From positions 281 to 38,330 of the forward strand of contig DBYT01000131.1 in the NCBI GenBank assembly GCA_002309915.1: a DNA stretch of 38,050 nt. Reading direction: 5' to 3'. Below the pieces are notes generated by a model. The model saw nothing but the letters and a program-made list of their open reading frames with translations, did no database searches and had not been told where the DNA came from. Below are positions 8,667-16,072 of this stretch, piece by piece (within the stretch, counting starts at the first letter, position 1; every line of letters begins with the position of its first letter). This DNA comes from Bacteroidales bacterium UBA1179. GTDB taxonomy: Bacteria; Bacteroidota; Bacteroidia; Bacteroidales; Bacteroidaceae. The translations under genes and the position numbers were made by a program.

Positions 8667-10080
8667 ATGAAACTGATTCCTATCTATACTTGGAACCGTA
8701 GCGTCCTTGAGTTCAACCGTAAGAAAGACCGTCTTTCACACCAGCCCTGGTTTCAGGGTGTAGTGCTATTGCTGTGCGTTATCATAGCAATGCTGCTGGC
8801 AAATCTGCCTGCAACCCGTCACTATTACCATGCTTTCCTTGAGACCAGCATTCAGATTCACATGCAGAGTCCCGAGGGCAGTGTTGACTGGCTGTTCCCG
8901 CACGGAATGACCATCGAGAAGTTCATCAACGATATCCTGATGGTGGTGTTCTTCTTCACGGTCGGTCTTGAGATTAAGCGTGAGGTTGCACACGGTGAAC
9001 TTTCATCGGTCAAGAAGGCATTGCTTCCTGTAGTTGCCGCATTCGGTGGCGTCATCATGCCGGCTTTGCTCTATACTCTGGTCAACCGCGGTACCATCGG
9101 CGCTTCGGGTTGGGGTATTCCTACTGCAACTGATATTGCATTCGCAGTCTGCATCCTCTCTGTCCTGGGTGACAGGGTTCCCGTTTCACTCAAGGTGTTC
9201 CTTACCGCCCTTGCCATTGCCGATGACCTGATTGCCATCCTGGTTGTGGCAATCTTCTACGGCGGTCATGTGAACCTTGACGCTGCTGGGCTGTATCAGT
9301 GGTTGTCATATTCATTGCATGGCTTATCAAAGTATCTTGGGACACAAGCATATTGCCGTATATCTTGCACTGGCCGTTGTAGTATGGGTGCTTTTTTACT
9401 ACTCAGGCATTCATGCAACCATGTCAGGTGTGGTCATGGCATTCATCATTCCGTCCGAGGCCCGTTACGAGCGCTCGTACGTGCTTCATAAGATCAAGTT
9501 CTTTTCACAGAAACTGCTCTCTTTTGACCAGATTGATGATGAGACCATGTTCCCCAACGGTCCGCAGCGTCATTTCCTGCGTAAAATACACAAGACGGCA
9601 TACGGCTCTCTCAATATGAGTTATCGCGTGGAGCATGCTCTTTCACCCTGGGTGAACTTTATGATCATGCCTATTTTTGCATTGGCCAATGCAGGTGTGG
9701 AGATTCCGGATCTGGCTTACTTCAATATTTTCAATACTTCGGGAGTTGCAGGTGGAGTAGGGCTGGGAATTTTCCTGGGCCTGGTACTGGGCAAGCCGCT
9801 GGGTATCACTCTGTTCAGTTATGCCGCAATCAAGTCCAGACTCTGCGAGATGCCTGAAAAGGCCGGTTGGGCAATGTTCTTTGCCGTTGCATGTCTTGGA
9901 GGTATCGGCTTTACTATGTCAATATTTGTCGATACGCTTTCATTCCAGGATGCTACTGCAGTTGAGGAAATGAGAAATGCCGGCAAGATAGCCATTCTGA
10001 TGGGCTCTCTGGCTGCCGGCATTCTGGGTACGATTCTTATAAAACTGGTTTCAGGAACCCATAAGAATTCACTCGGCTGA
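8667..10080 (+). pseudogene. nhaA: Na+/H+ antiporter NhaA, disrupted by two apparent one-base losses
   Basis: Inner-membrane antiporter exchanging Na+ or Li+ for H+. The N-terminal part (8667 to ~9288) carries VFFFTVGLEIKREV, GWGIPTATDIAFA and the paired aspartates of the ion site (LAIADDL). The C-terminal part (~9337 to 10080) continues in another frame with FYYSGIHATMSGV, HPWV-like SPWVNFMIMPIFALANAG and GIGFTMSIFV. Between them, the third frame at 9290-9331 encodes a membrane-like AVSVVVIFIAWLIK. Adding one G to GGG at 9288-9290 and one A to AAA at 9329-9331 restores a single 471-residue protein. As given, translation from 8667 would stop at 9491. It may be a real pseudogene or a homopolymer sequencing error. 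No promoter is evident in the 3 nt after the gpmI terminator. Confidence 0.88.
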
Positions 10081-10227
10081 GAACTGGTCCTTTCCTACGC
10101 CGCAAATAGGGCATACAAAATCATCGGGTATCTCCTCCCAGGGGGTACCCGGTTCTATTCCACCCTCAGGGTAACCTTCGGCGGGATCATACTCCCAACC
10201 GCACATATCACAAACGTACTTGCTCAT
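10069..10227 (-). CDS. Rubredoxin
   Basis: 52 residues, the canonical length. The Fe(Cys)4 site is formed by C6-x2-C9 (CDMCGW) and C39-x2-C42 (CPICG), with the usual aromatic core and the EGGIEPGTPWEEIPDDF stretch. It is a cytoplasmic one-electron carrier. The start is the Met before SKYVC; a longer in-frame reading to 10278 would swallow the promoter. It is divergent from the FprA flavoprotein, the usual electron acceptor of rubredoxin in anaerobes, so it probably donates electrons to it. Its 3' end overlaps the end of nhaA tail to tail by 12 nt. Confidence 0.97.
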   Translation of the reverse strand: MSKYVCDMCGWEYDPAEGYPEGGIEPGTPWEEIPDDFVCPICGVGKDQFSAE

Positions 10228-10256
10228 AGTCTTTGGTTTTAGGTTAATGTGTTTTG

Positions 10257-10286
10257 CAAATATAGCAACGCGAGTCATTATTCCAA
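10257..10286 (-). promoter_or_regulatory. Promoter of the rubredoxin gene
   Basis: On the minus strand a TTGG -33 box (10283-10286) is followed 18 nt later by a TATATTTG -7 element (10257-10264). The predicted start site gives a leader of about 25 nt. It lies back to back with the fprA promoter. Confidence 0.65.
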
Positions 10287-10296
10287 GCGGAATGAC

Positions 10297-10304
10297 TACT
10301 TTTG
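10297..10304 (+). promoter_or_regulatory. Candidate -7 promoter element for the FprA-type flavoprotein
   Basis: TACTTTTG matches TAnnTTTG and lies 21 nt before the ATG at 10326. No clear TTG -33 box is visible, so the promoter may need an activator. Confidence 0.5.
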
Positions 10305-10325
10305 TATAATCAAATTTGAAATGTT

Positions 10326-11507
10326 ATGGTAAGGAATCTTAGTGATAAGGTAAAGTATATCGGAGTTGATGACCTGGATCTGGATCTTTTTGAGAGTCAG
10401 TACATTGTTCCTGAGGGAATGGCGTACAACTCTTACGTAATCCTAGATGATAAGGTGGCTGTTCTTGATACGGCCGATGCCCGCAAGGCCGATGATTGGA
10501 AGGCTAACCTCAAGGAGGCTCTCGGCAGCCGCCAGCCCGATTACCTTGTCGTTCATCATATGGAGCCGGACCACTCGGCCCTGATTGCTTGGGCTCTTGA
10601 CGAGTTCCCCGCTCTTACCCTTGTGGCCAGCGCCAAGGCTATCCAGATGCTGGAGCAGTTCTTTGAGGGTATTCAGATTGAGGGACGCACTCTTGCGGTC
10701 AAGGAGGGTTCGGAACTTGAACTGGGTGAACATAAACTCCGTTTTATCGGTGCTCCCATGGTTCACTGGCCTGAGGTTATGGTCTCTTTTGATGAGGCCG
10801 ACGGTGCTCTTTACAGTGCCGATGCATTCGGCAAGTTCGGTGCCCTGGGCAAGTGCGGATTCTATGGACGCGATGATGATGACTGGAGTTGCGAGGCCCG
10901 CCGCTACTACTTCAATATAGTAGGTAAGTACGGCACTCCGGTACGTACCCTGCTGGGCAAGACTGCACAACTTGCAATCAAGACCATTCGCCCGCTTCAC
11001 GGTCCTATCCTTGAGGATAATCTCCAGGAGTATCTTAACCTTTATAATATATGGAGCAACTACGCTGTTGAGACCCCGGGCATTTTCATTGCCTGCGCTT
11101 CAATTCACGGCGGCACTTTGGCTGCGGCTGAGAAACTGGCTGAGATTCTGCGTGCCAAGGGGGCAGAGCGTGTGGTTGTAAGTGACCTTTGCCGCTCGGA
11201 TTTTGCCGAGAACGTGGAGGATGCTTTCCGGCATTCCACTCTGGTGGTTGCAGCATCATCTTATGATGCAGGCGTATTCACTCCCATGTATGAGTTTTTG
11301 CATCGGCTCCAGATCAAGGGGTTCTGCAATCGCAAGGTGGGTATTGTGGAGAACGGGTCGTGGGCTCCTTCGGCCGGCCGTGTCATGAAGGAGATGCTCT
11401 CCGCAATGAACGGCATTGAGATTGTAGAGCCTATGGTTACAATCAAGAGCCGCATGAAGGAATCGGATATTCCCTCTCTTGATTCTTTAGCTTCAGCTCT
11501 TTTATAA
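10326..11507 (+). CDS. FprA-type diiron flavoprotein (rubredoxin:oxygen/NO oxidoreductase)
   Basis: 393 residues in two domains. Residues ~1-250 are a metallo-beta-lactamase fold with the diiron ligand set H78-x-E80-x-D82-H83, then His in APMVHWPEVM, Asp in LYSADAFG and His in RPLHGPILE. Residues ~255-393 are a flavodoxin-like FMN domain (ACASIHGGTLAAAEKLA). Family members reduce O2 to water or NO to N2O with electrons from rubredoxin, protecting anaerobes. The divergent rubredoxin gene is the likely donor. No fused C-terminal rubredoxin or NADH-binding domain is present, so a reductase must be supplied elsewhere. Whether O2 or NO is the main substrate cannot be told from the sequence. Confidence 0.94.
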   Translation: MVRNLSDKVKYIGVDDLDLDLFESQYIVPEGMAYNSYVILDDKVAVLDTADARKADDWKANLKEALGSRQPDYLVVHHMEPDHSALIAWALDEFPALTLVASAKAIQMLEQFFEGIQIEGRTLAVKEGSELELGEHKLRFIGAPMVHWPEVMVSFDEADGALYSADAFGKFGALGKCGFYGRDDDDWSCEARRYYFNIVGKYGTPVRTLLGKTAQLAIKTIRPLHGPILEDNLQEYLNLYNIWSNYAVETPGIFIACASIHGGTLAAAEKLAEILRAKGAERVVVSDLCRSDFAENVEDAFRHSTLVVAASSYDAGVFTPMYEFLHRLQIKGFCNRKVGIVENGSWAPSAGRVMKEMLSAMNGIEIVEPMVTIKSRMKESDIPSLDSLASALL

Positions 11508-11511
11508 GGGG

Positions 11512-11525
11512 GGAACTTAAGTTCC
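11512..11525. repeat. 14-bp perfect palindrome after the flavoprotein stop codon
   Basis: GGAACTTAAGTTCC begins 5 nt after the stop codon and ahead of the terminator. It could be an RNA hairpin or a protein-binding site; no function is assigned. Confidence 0.6.
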
Positions 11526-11533
11526 GCTTGAAT

Positions 11534-11560
11534 GGCAGCCTTCTGGGGCTGCTTTTTTTG
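11534..11560 (+). terminator. Rho-independent terminator after the flavoprotein gene
   Basis: GCAGCC and GGCTGC (11535-11540, 11547-11552) form the stem with a 6-nt loop, followed by seven T residues. Confidence 0.85.
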
Positions 11561-11576
11561 TTTAAATTGGGAATCG

Positions 11577-11591
11577 ACTATATTTTATAGT
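11577..11591. promoter_or_regulatory. BlaI-type operator-like palindrome 1
   Basis: ACTATA-ttt-TATAGT, a perfect dyad. The ACTAT half-site recurs in two more palindromes before the blaI-like start codon, resembling the TACTA/TAGTA-type boxes bound by BlaI/MecI dimers. Confidence 0.6.
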
Positions 11592-11613
11592 TAAATTTTG
11601 GGGTTTTGTGATT

Positions 11614-11632
11614 CAACTATAAAAAATAGTTG
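11614..11632. promoter_or_regulatory. BlaI-type operator-like palindrome 2, adjoining the -7 element
   Basis: CAACTAT-N5-ATAGTTG, a perfect 7-bp dyad. It ends one base before the TATATTTG -7 element, so a bound repressor would block RNA polymerase. Confidence 0.65.
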
Positions 11633-11640
11633 TATATTTG
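11633..11640 (+). promoter_or_regulatory. -7 promoter element of the blaI-like gene
   Basis: TATATTTG matches TAnnTTTG. A TTTG at 11605-11608 is the nearest -33 candidate, with a spacing of 24 nt. The expected leader is about 38 nt. Confidence 0.65.
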
Positions 11641-11667
11641 CCGCAGAGTTAGTTCTGAAATGAATGC

Positions 11668-11681
11668 AAAACTATAGTTTT
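11668..11681. promoter_or_regulatory. BlaI-type operator-like palindrome 3 beside the start codon
   Basis: AAAACTATAGTTTT, a perfect dyad ending 1 nt before the ATG at 11683. Binding here would act as a roadblock; as RNA it could also cover the translation start. Confidence 0.55.
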
Positions 11682-11682
11682 T

Positions 11683-12042
11683 ATGAAGAGATTAAGTAAG
11701 AAGGAAGAAGACATCATGGAGCTGTTTTGGCAGAACGGTGACATGACTGTCAGTGAGCTCAGGGAGCATATGCCGGATCCCAAGCCTCACGTCAACACCA
11801 TCTCCACTCAGGTCCGTCTGCTGGAGTCGAACGGGTTCCTGGGACACAACAAAGAGGGGATGGGTTACAGGTATCACGCTGAGATAAGCCGTGATGAGTA
11901 CAGTAACAGTTCAATAGGACGTATAGTGTCGCGCTGCTTTGAGAACTCGTATGTCGATGCGGTGTCGGCCCTGGTCAAGAATGACAAGATAAGCGTCGAC
12001 GAACTTGAGGAACTTATCAGGCGCATAAAAGAGGAGGGATGA
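11683..12042 (+). CDS. BlaI/MecI-family transcriptional repressor
   Basis: 119 residues, typical length. Residues ~1-75 form the winged helix seen in BlaI/MecI (LSKKEEDIMELFWQNG, then SELREHMP, then HVNTISTQVRLLESNGFL with the recognition helix, and the wing KEGMGYRYHAEIS). Residues ~80-119 form the helical dimerisation region. In the classical system the repressor leaves its operators when cleaved after a signal from the partner M56 membrane protease, which is the next gene here. Three ACTAT palindromes precede the gene, so it very likely represses its own operon. The natural signal is unknown; no beta-lactamase is nearby. Confidence 0.93.
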   Translation: MKRLSKKEEDIMELFWQNGDMTVSELREHMPDPKPHVNTISTQVRLLESNGFLGHNKEGMGYRYHAEISRDEYSNSSIGRIVSRCFENSYVDAVSALVKNDKISVDELEELIRRIKEEG

Positions 12043-12094
12043 CAACCTCCCGGAGATAAATAGGACCTTTTGCTGAATAAATAGAATTATATAA

Positions 12095-14878
12095 ATGGAG
12101 GCATTGTTATTATATCAAGTCAAAGTGGCAGTACTTGTGGCCGTATTGTTCGGCGCTTACCGTCTGCTGCTGGGACGTGAAACGTTCCACCGTTTTAACC
12201 GGTCGGTACTGATAACCATTGCTCTTCTCTCCTTTGTTTTGCCCTTTTTCCATATTACAAGACAGGCCAAGCAGCAGCCGCAATTCCCACCTGAAGCTGC
12301 TGTGGAGACGCAGTTGGAGGCCGATGCCGTCGTAAGCGCCCAAAAGCCGCTGCGTGTCAATCCCGTAGCCATCCTGCTGGTTATGTACGGAGTTGGTGTT
12401 GTATTTGTGCTTGTCAGGAAGGGGGTGTCGGTAATAGCCGTTTCACGTATCATACGCAAGGGTAGGTATGCTGACCGCACCCAGGGCGTTGACGTGATAG
12501 AGTCCGACCAGATTCCCGGACCGCTCAACTGGATGCGGTACGTGGTTATGCCGCGCGAGTGGCTGGAGAAAGAGAATGCATCTGTGTGGAAGCATGAGAA
12601 CCTTCATGCCCACCGATGGCATTCGCTGGACCTGCTCATGGCCGATGTTATGACTGCATTCCAATGGTTCAATCCCGTAATGATCCTGCTGCGTAAGGAG
12701 TTTGAACTCATACACGAGTATGAGGCAGACCAGGCTGTGATTGAGAGCGGAGCCAATGCAAAGGAGTACAAACTGATGCTGGTAAATGCCGTAGCCGCAA
12801 GTCGCGGACTGGCTATGACCAGCTGGCTCAAGCAATCCAACCTTAAAAAACGTATAGATATGATGGACAAGAAACAATCAAACGGATGGAGCAGGCTCAG
12901 AGTCCTGTTCATCCCCGCAATCGCGTATCTCTTCCTGTTTGCGACTGCAAATGTAACCGTGGCCAATGCTCAGGACAACACGTTCCGCTGGCCGGTATTT
13001 GAGGACGGCAAGACCTGGATTTTCCAGGACGGCAGTGCCAAGGTCCGTACTTTTGACGGCGTTACCGCTAATATGAAGGCCAGTGAGGTGGCCGGGTATC
13101 TTAAGAACTATGAGGGATTCAAGACCACCCGCATGACCCTTATGTTTGAGTATCCCATTGAGAGCCTGGCCGATGTTCAGCCCTACGCCGAGCAGCTTAA
13201 CGCGGTGGGTATCAAGACATCGGTGGCTACCAATGAGGAGATGCTGGAGCGTATGACTATGCCGGAATTCCGTGTGGCCAGAGTTTATGATGAGGGTAGG
13301 GGCAAGTACCGCTTTGAGCTTATCTGCAACTCGCACGATGACCGCCTGTTGCATTATATGAGAGGTGGCAGTCATAAGTACAAGTATAAGGATATCTCAA
13401 TAACAGGCGACAAGGCCCTGATGCTTAAGTGGATTGATATGTTTGACGGACACGGACTGGCTATCTATCCCAAGTCAAGCATGCCCACCGCTGATATGGA
13501 GCAGATGGCACAGGCTGCCTGGTCACGCGGTATTGAGCAGGTATCGGCCGTAATTGACGGCGAGAGTGACATGGAGGGCCTTAAACTGTACACTCTGGTT
13601 CCCAAGGAGGGTCTGCTGTCAAAGAAATTCCCCGGTGTGAATGCCTATGAGGCTATCCGTAAGTATAACGCCAGCCGATCATCGGACTATTTTGACAAGG
13701 GCGTGCACATTAAGAGCCCCAGGTCTTTCTATAATGCCGGTTCCAGTTTCCTGAATATTACCGATGTGGTCCGTACACCCGATGAGCTGATACTCATATT
13801 CAAGTCTGTCCAGTACACGGACCTCTGGATCATGCCTGGCGATGACTGGATGATTGATGTTGACGGGCAGAAATACAAGTCCTCCAAGTACGAGGGTCTG
13901 AATGATATGATAGGCATCCACTACTGGAGCCCCGATAACGGTTATTACATTTCATCGGTCCATTTTGACGTGGCTATCCCCGATGACGTAAAGACCGTTG
14001 ACCTGCTGGATGAGGACAGCGAGGCGATATCGGGATTGCAGATATCGGAAACTCCCGTTGACTATGACAATATCAGAGTGGTTCATGAAAACAGCAGATT
14101 TGTACTCAAGACCACCCACAGGGAGAAAGATGCCGAACGTGATTATGTGTCTGTACACAGGATTGATTTTTCGGCCGATGAGACCAAGGTTTATGCATCA
14201 ATGGCCATTGCTCAGTCTCACGCTTTCCCCGGACATCTGGGAAGTGACATCACCCTTACGCTCTCCGACGGCACTGTCCTGAATGCTGTAAAGGTGTTGG
14301 GTGTGCCCACCGATCAGGATTTTGACCGTCACGGTGACTTTGTGCAGACCGGTTTCAAGGTGATTTTCCCGCCCATAAGCCAGGAGGATTGGGAGAAGGG
14401 TGTCAATATCTTCAGGGCTACTGTATGCCACGAGCCGGTAAGTATTGAGCTGAACAGGCCGCGTCCTGCAGGTCCGACGGTGACTTTAACCGATGAGATT
14501 GCCGCAGGTGAATATCACGCAGAGATTGCAAAGTTTGAGTTTGCGGATGATGGTGCCGGAGCAAACAGGACAGAATCAAATACCGTTGATAAGGTGGTAT
14601 TTGACAGCAAGGGCAAGATGATATTGTCCGGCAGCAAGTCAACCATACTGCCCGACGGCAAATACACAATGAACTGGATTAAGCCAGACAAGGAGAAGAA
14701 TCCTCGTGATGAGGGGCTTGTGGCCGAAGGCTTGAACAAACTTGAGTTAAAGGGCCGCAAGGTCAAGATGGAGTTCATGGCTGAACTGGTAAAACAGGGT
14801 GATGAGATCAAGCAGTACATACTGGTTGAAGAGAATGATAAAGGTGCAACTGTGATGTACATCTATCCTAACAAATAA
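12095..14878 (+). CDS. M56 (BlaR1-type) membrane metalloprotease with a large unknown extracytoplasmic sensor region
   Basis: 927 residues. Residues 1-290 are an M56 membrane module: hydrophobic helices near 8-27, 36-52, 90-108 and 268-290, the zinc motif H167-E-N-L-H171, and the downstream acidic HEYEAD (residues 207-212) that normally gives the third ligand. The remaining ~635 residues follow the last helix and should be outside the membrane. They lack the SxxK/KTG signatures of the penicillin-binding BlaR1 sensor. The stretches near residues 315-385 and 425-490 look like two similar alpha/beta units, and the segments after ~560 look like beta-sandwich domains; these are impressions only. 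The partner is the BlaI-like repressor 52 nt upstream. The likely role is a signal-transducing protease that inactivates that repressor. Confidence 0.88.
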   Translation: MEALLLYQVKVAVLVAVLFGAYRLLLGRETFHRFNRSVLITIALLSFVLPFFHITRQAKQQPQFPPEAAVETQLEADAVVSAQKPLRVNPVAILLVMYGVGVVFVLVRKGVSVIAVSRIIRKGRYADRTQGVDVIESDQIPGPLNWMRYVVMPREWLEKENASVWKHENLHAHRWHSLDLLMADVMTAFQWFNPVMILLRKEFELIHEYEADQAVIESGANAKEYKLMLVNAVAASRGLAMTSWLKQSNLKKRIDMMDKKQSNGWSRLRVLFIPAIAYLFLFATANVTVANAQDNTFRWPVFEDGKTWIFQDGSAKVRTFDGVTANMKASEVAGYLKNYEGFKTTRMTLMFEYPIESLADVQPYAEQLNAVGIKTSVATNEEMLERMTMPEFRVARVYDEGRGKYRFELICNSHDDRLLHYMRGGSHKYKYKDISITGDKALMLKWIDMFDGHGLAIYPKSSMPTADMEQMAQAAWSRGIEQVSAVIDGESDMEGLKLYTLVPKEGLLSKKFPGVNAYEAIRKYNASRSSDYFDKGVHIKSPRSFYNAGSSFLNITDVVRTPDELILIFKSVQYTDLWIMPGDDWMIDVDGQKYKSSKYEGLNDMIGIHYWSPDNGYYISSVHFDVAIPDDVKTVDLLDEDSEAISGLQISETPVDYDNIRVVHENSRFVLKTTHREKDAERDYVSVHRIDFSADETKVYASMAIAQSHAFPGHLGSDITLTLSDGTVLNAVKVLGVPTDQDFDRHGDFVQTGFKVIFPPISQEDWEKGVNIFRATVCHEPVSIELNRPRPAGPTVTLTDEIAAGEYHAEIAKFEFADDGAGANRTESNTVDKVVFDSKGKMILSGSKSTILPDGKYTMNWIKPDKEKNPRDEGLVAEGLNKLELKGRKVKMEFMAELVKQGDEIKQYILVEENDKGATVMYIYPNK

Positions 14879-14891
14879 TCTCTCCTGGATT

Positions 14892-14938
14892 GCAAAAGAA
14901 ATGCCACAACCCGTCAGGGCTGCGGCATTTCTTTTTGC
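14892..14938. terminator. Bidirectional terminator between convergent genes
   Basis: A 12-bp perfect stem AAAAGAAATGCC / GGCATTTCTTTT (14894-14905, 14924-14935) has an inner CCC/GGG pairing. The A and T arms give a U-tract on either strand, serving both the M56 gene (+) and the hydrolase gene (-). Confidence 0.85.
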
Positions 14939-14950
14939 CACTATAATGTG

Positions 14951-16000
14951 TTATTTCTTTACCTTGGCGCGTTGGGCGTTCAGGAAGTCGGTCATTTTCT
15001 TGAGGTTCTCCTCGGTGTACATTGCTGCACCGCCGTGGCTGCCCTCGGGTACGCGTACGATGTAGCTCTCAACGCCTGCCTCCTGCATTTTGTCATACAG
15101 ATACTGGCTTACGCATGAAGCAACTACGGGGTCTGAATCACCGTGGAACATGTAACCGGCAACATCGTCCTTATCCAGGAAACCTGATGCGCTCAGAAGC
15201 ATGAACTTGTCCTCATTGCCCTCCTTGGGTGCGCCGATGAGGTTCTCCTCGGGGGTCTGTCCGGGGCCACCGAATATCATAGCGTTACCGCAGTCCATAT
15301 GGAGCAGTTCAGTGGGACCTGACCAGTCGCAGAATGCGTTTACGTAACTTGACTCCTTGGTGTAGGGGCCTACGTTACCCTCGATATCGTACTCGGCTGT
15401 GCCGTACTTACCGATCTTTACGTTGTTTGACAGAGCGGTAACGGCACTCAGGTGACCGCCTGATGAGAAACCTGAAGTTGCGATGAATGAAGTATCGAAC
15501 TTGTACTTGTCGGCGTTAGCGCGGATAAAGCGGATAACAGCCTTGATATCGTTAACCTGAGCAGGCCACTTGGCGTCGGAGATTGAACGGTGGTTCGGGC
15601 AAACCACTGCATAACCGGCATTGAGCAGAGCCTGACCGATTGTGTTAATATCGGCCATACCCTTTGAACTGTTGCTTCCCCATGCGCTGCCGTAGATGTG
15701 TACAACTACAGGGTATTTATCCTTAACTTCCTTGGGGAGATAGATGTCGAGCATGTGATAAACCTGACCGTCATCACCGGCGTAGTTGATATCGGTGAAT
15801 TTCTCGGAGCACTCAACCTGGGCACCGCCCTGAGGACCGCCGAATCCGCCGAAACCGCCGAATCCGCCACCACCCATAGGAGGCATACCGCCGCCGAAAC
15901 CGCCCTGAGGCATACCACCACCGAAACCTCCGCCCGGGAACTGGGCAAAACATGTGAGCGACATCATAACAGCCGCTGCGAGAAGAATTTTCTTTTTCAT
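14951..16000 (-). CDS. Secreted alpha/beta hydrolase (esterase/lipase type) with a glycine-rich N-terminus
   Basis: 349 residues. Residues 1-20 are a signal peptide; residues ~22-60 are a low-complexity Gly/Phe/Met/Pro linker of repeated GGFGG units. Residues ~65-349 form an alpha/beta hydrolase fold: the strand-turn VVVHIYGSAWG where carboxylesterases of this class carry the HGGG oxyanion loop, the nucleophile elbow G177-F-S179-S-G181, an Asp in FHGDSDPVV and a His in PEGSHGGA, a full Ser-Asp-His triad. The substrate is unknown; relatives act on acetylated or feruloylated polysaccharide side chains and small esters. The HIYGSAW loop departs from HGGGW. A promoter lies 54 nt upstream, just past the DUF456 stop. 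Confidence 0.88.
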   Translation of the reverse strand: MKKKILLAAAVMMSLTCFAQFPGGGFGGGMPQGGFGGGMPPMGGGGFGGFGGFGGPQGGAQVECSEKFTDINYAGDDGQVYHMLDIYLPKEVKDKYPVVVHIYGSAWGSNSSKGMADINTIGQALLNAGYAVVCPNHRSISDAKWPAQVNDIKAVIRFIRANADKYKFDTSFIATSGFSSGGHLSAVTALSNNVKIGKYGTAEYDIEGNVGPYTKESSYVNAFCDWSGPTELLHMDCGNAMIFGGPGQTPEENLIGAPKEGNEDKFMLLSASGFLDKDDVAGYMFHGDSDPVVASCVSQYLYDKMQEAGVESYIVRVPEGSHGGAAMYTEENLKKMTDFLNAQRAKVKK

Positions 16001-16054
16001 ATTATTGATGTAATTAAGAAGTAATATTCTTTATCTAATACCTTACAAGGCACG

Positions 16055-16062
16055 CAAAGTTA
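16055..16062 (-). promoter_or_regulatory. Candidate -7 promoter element for the alpha/beta hydrolase
   Basis: On the minus strand, TAACTTTG followed by C matches TAnnTTTG. No clear -33 box was found at the usual spacing. It lies between the DUF456 stop and the hydrolase start. Confidence 0.55.
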
Positions 16063-16072
16063 AATATTTTTT

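Noticed and set aside
12033..12050. Small GGAGG/CCTCC hairpin across the blaI-like stop codon as a terminator
   Set aside because: The stem is 5 bp with no T-run, so the M56 gene is more likely read from the same transcript.
15830..15950. Short repeats that might suggest a CRISPR or tandem-repeat array
   Set aside because: They are codon-level repeats of a Gly-rich protein segment within an intact hydrolase gene, without regular spacers.
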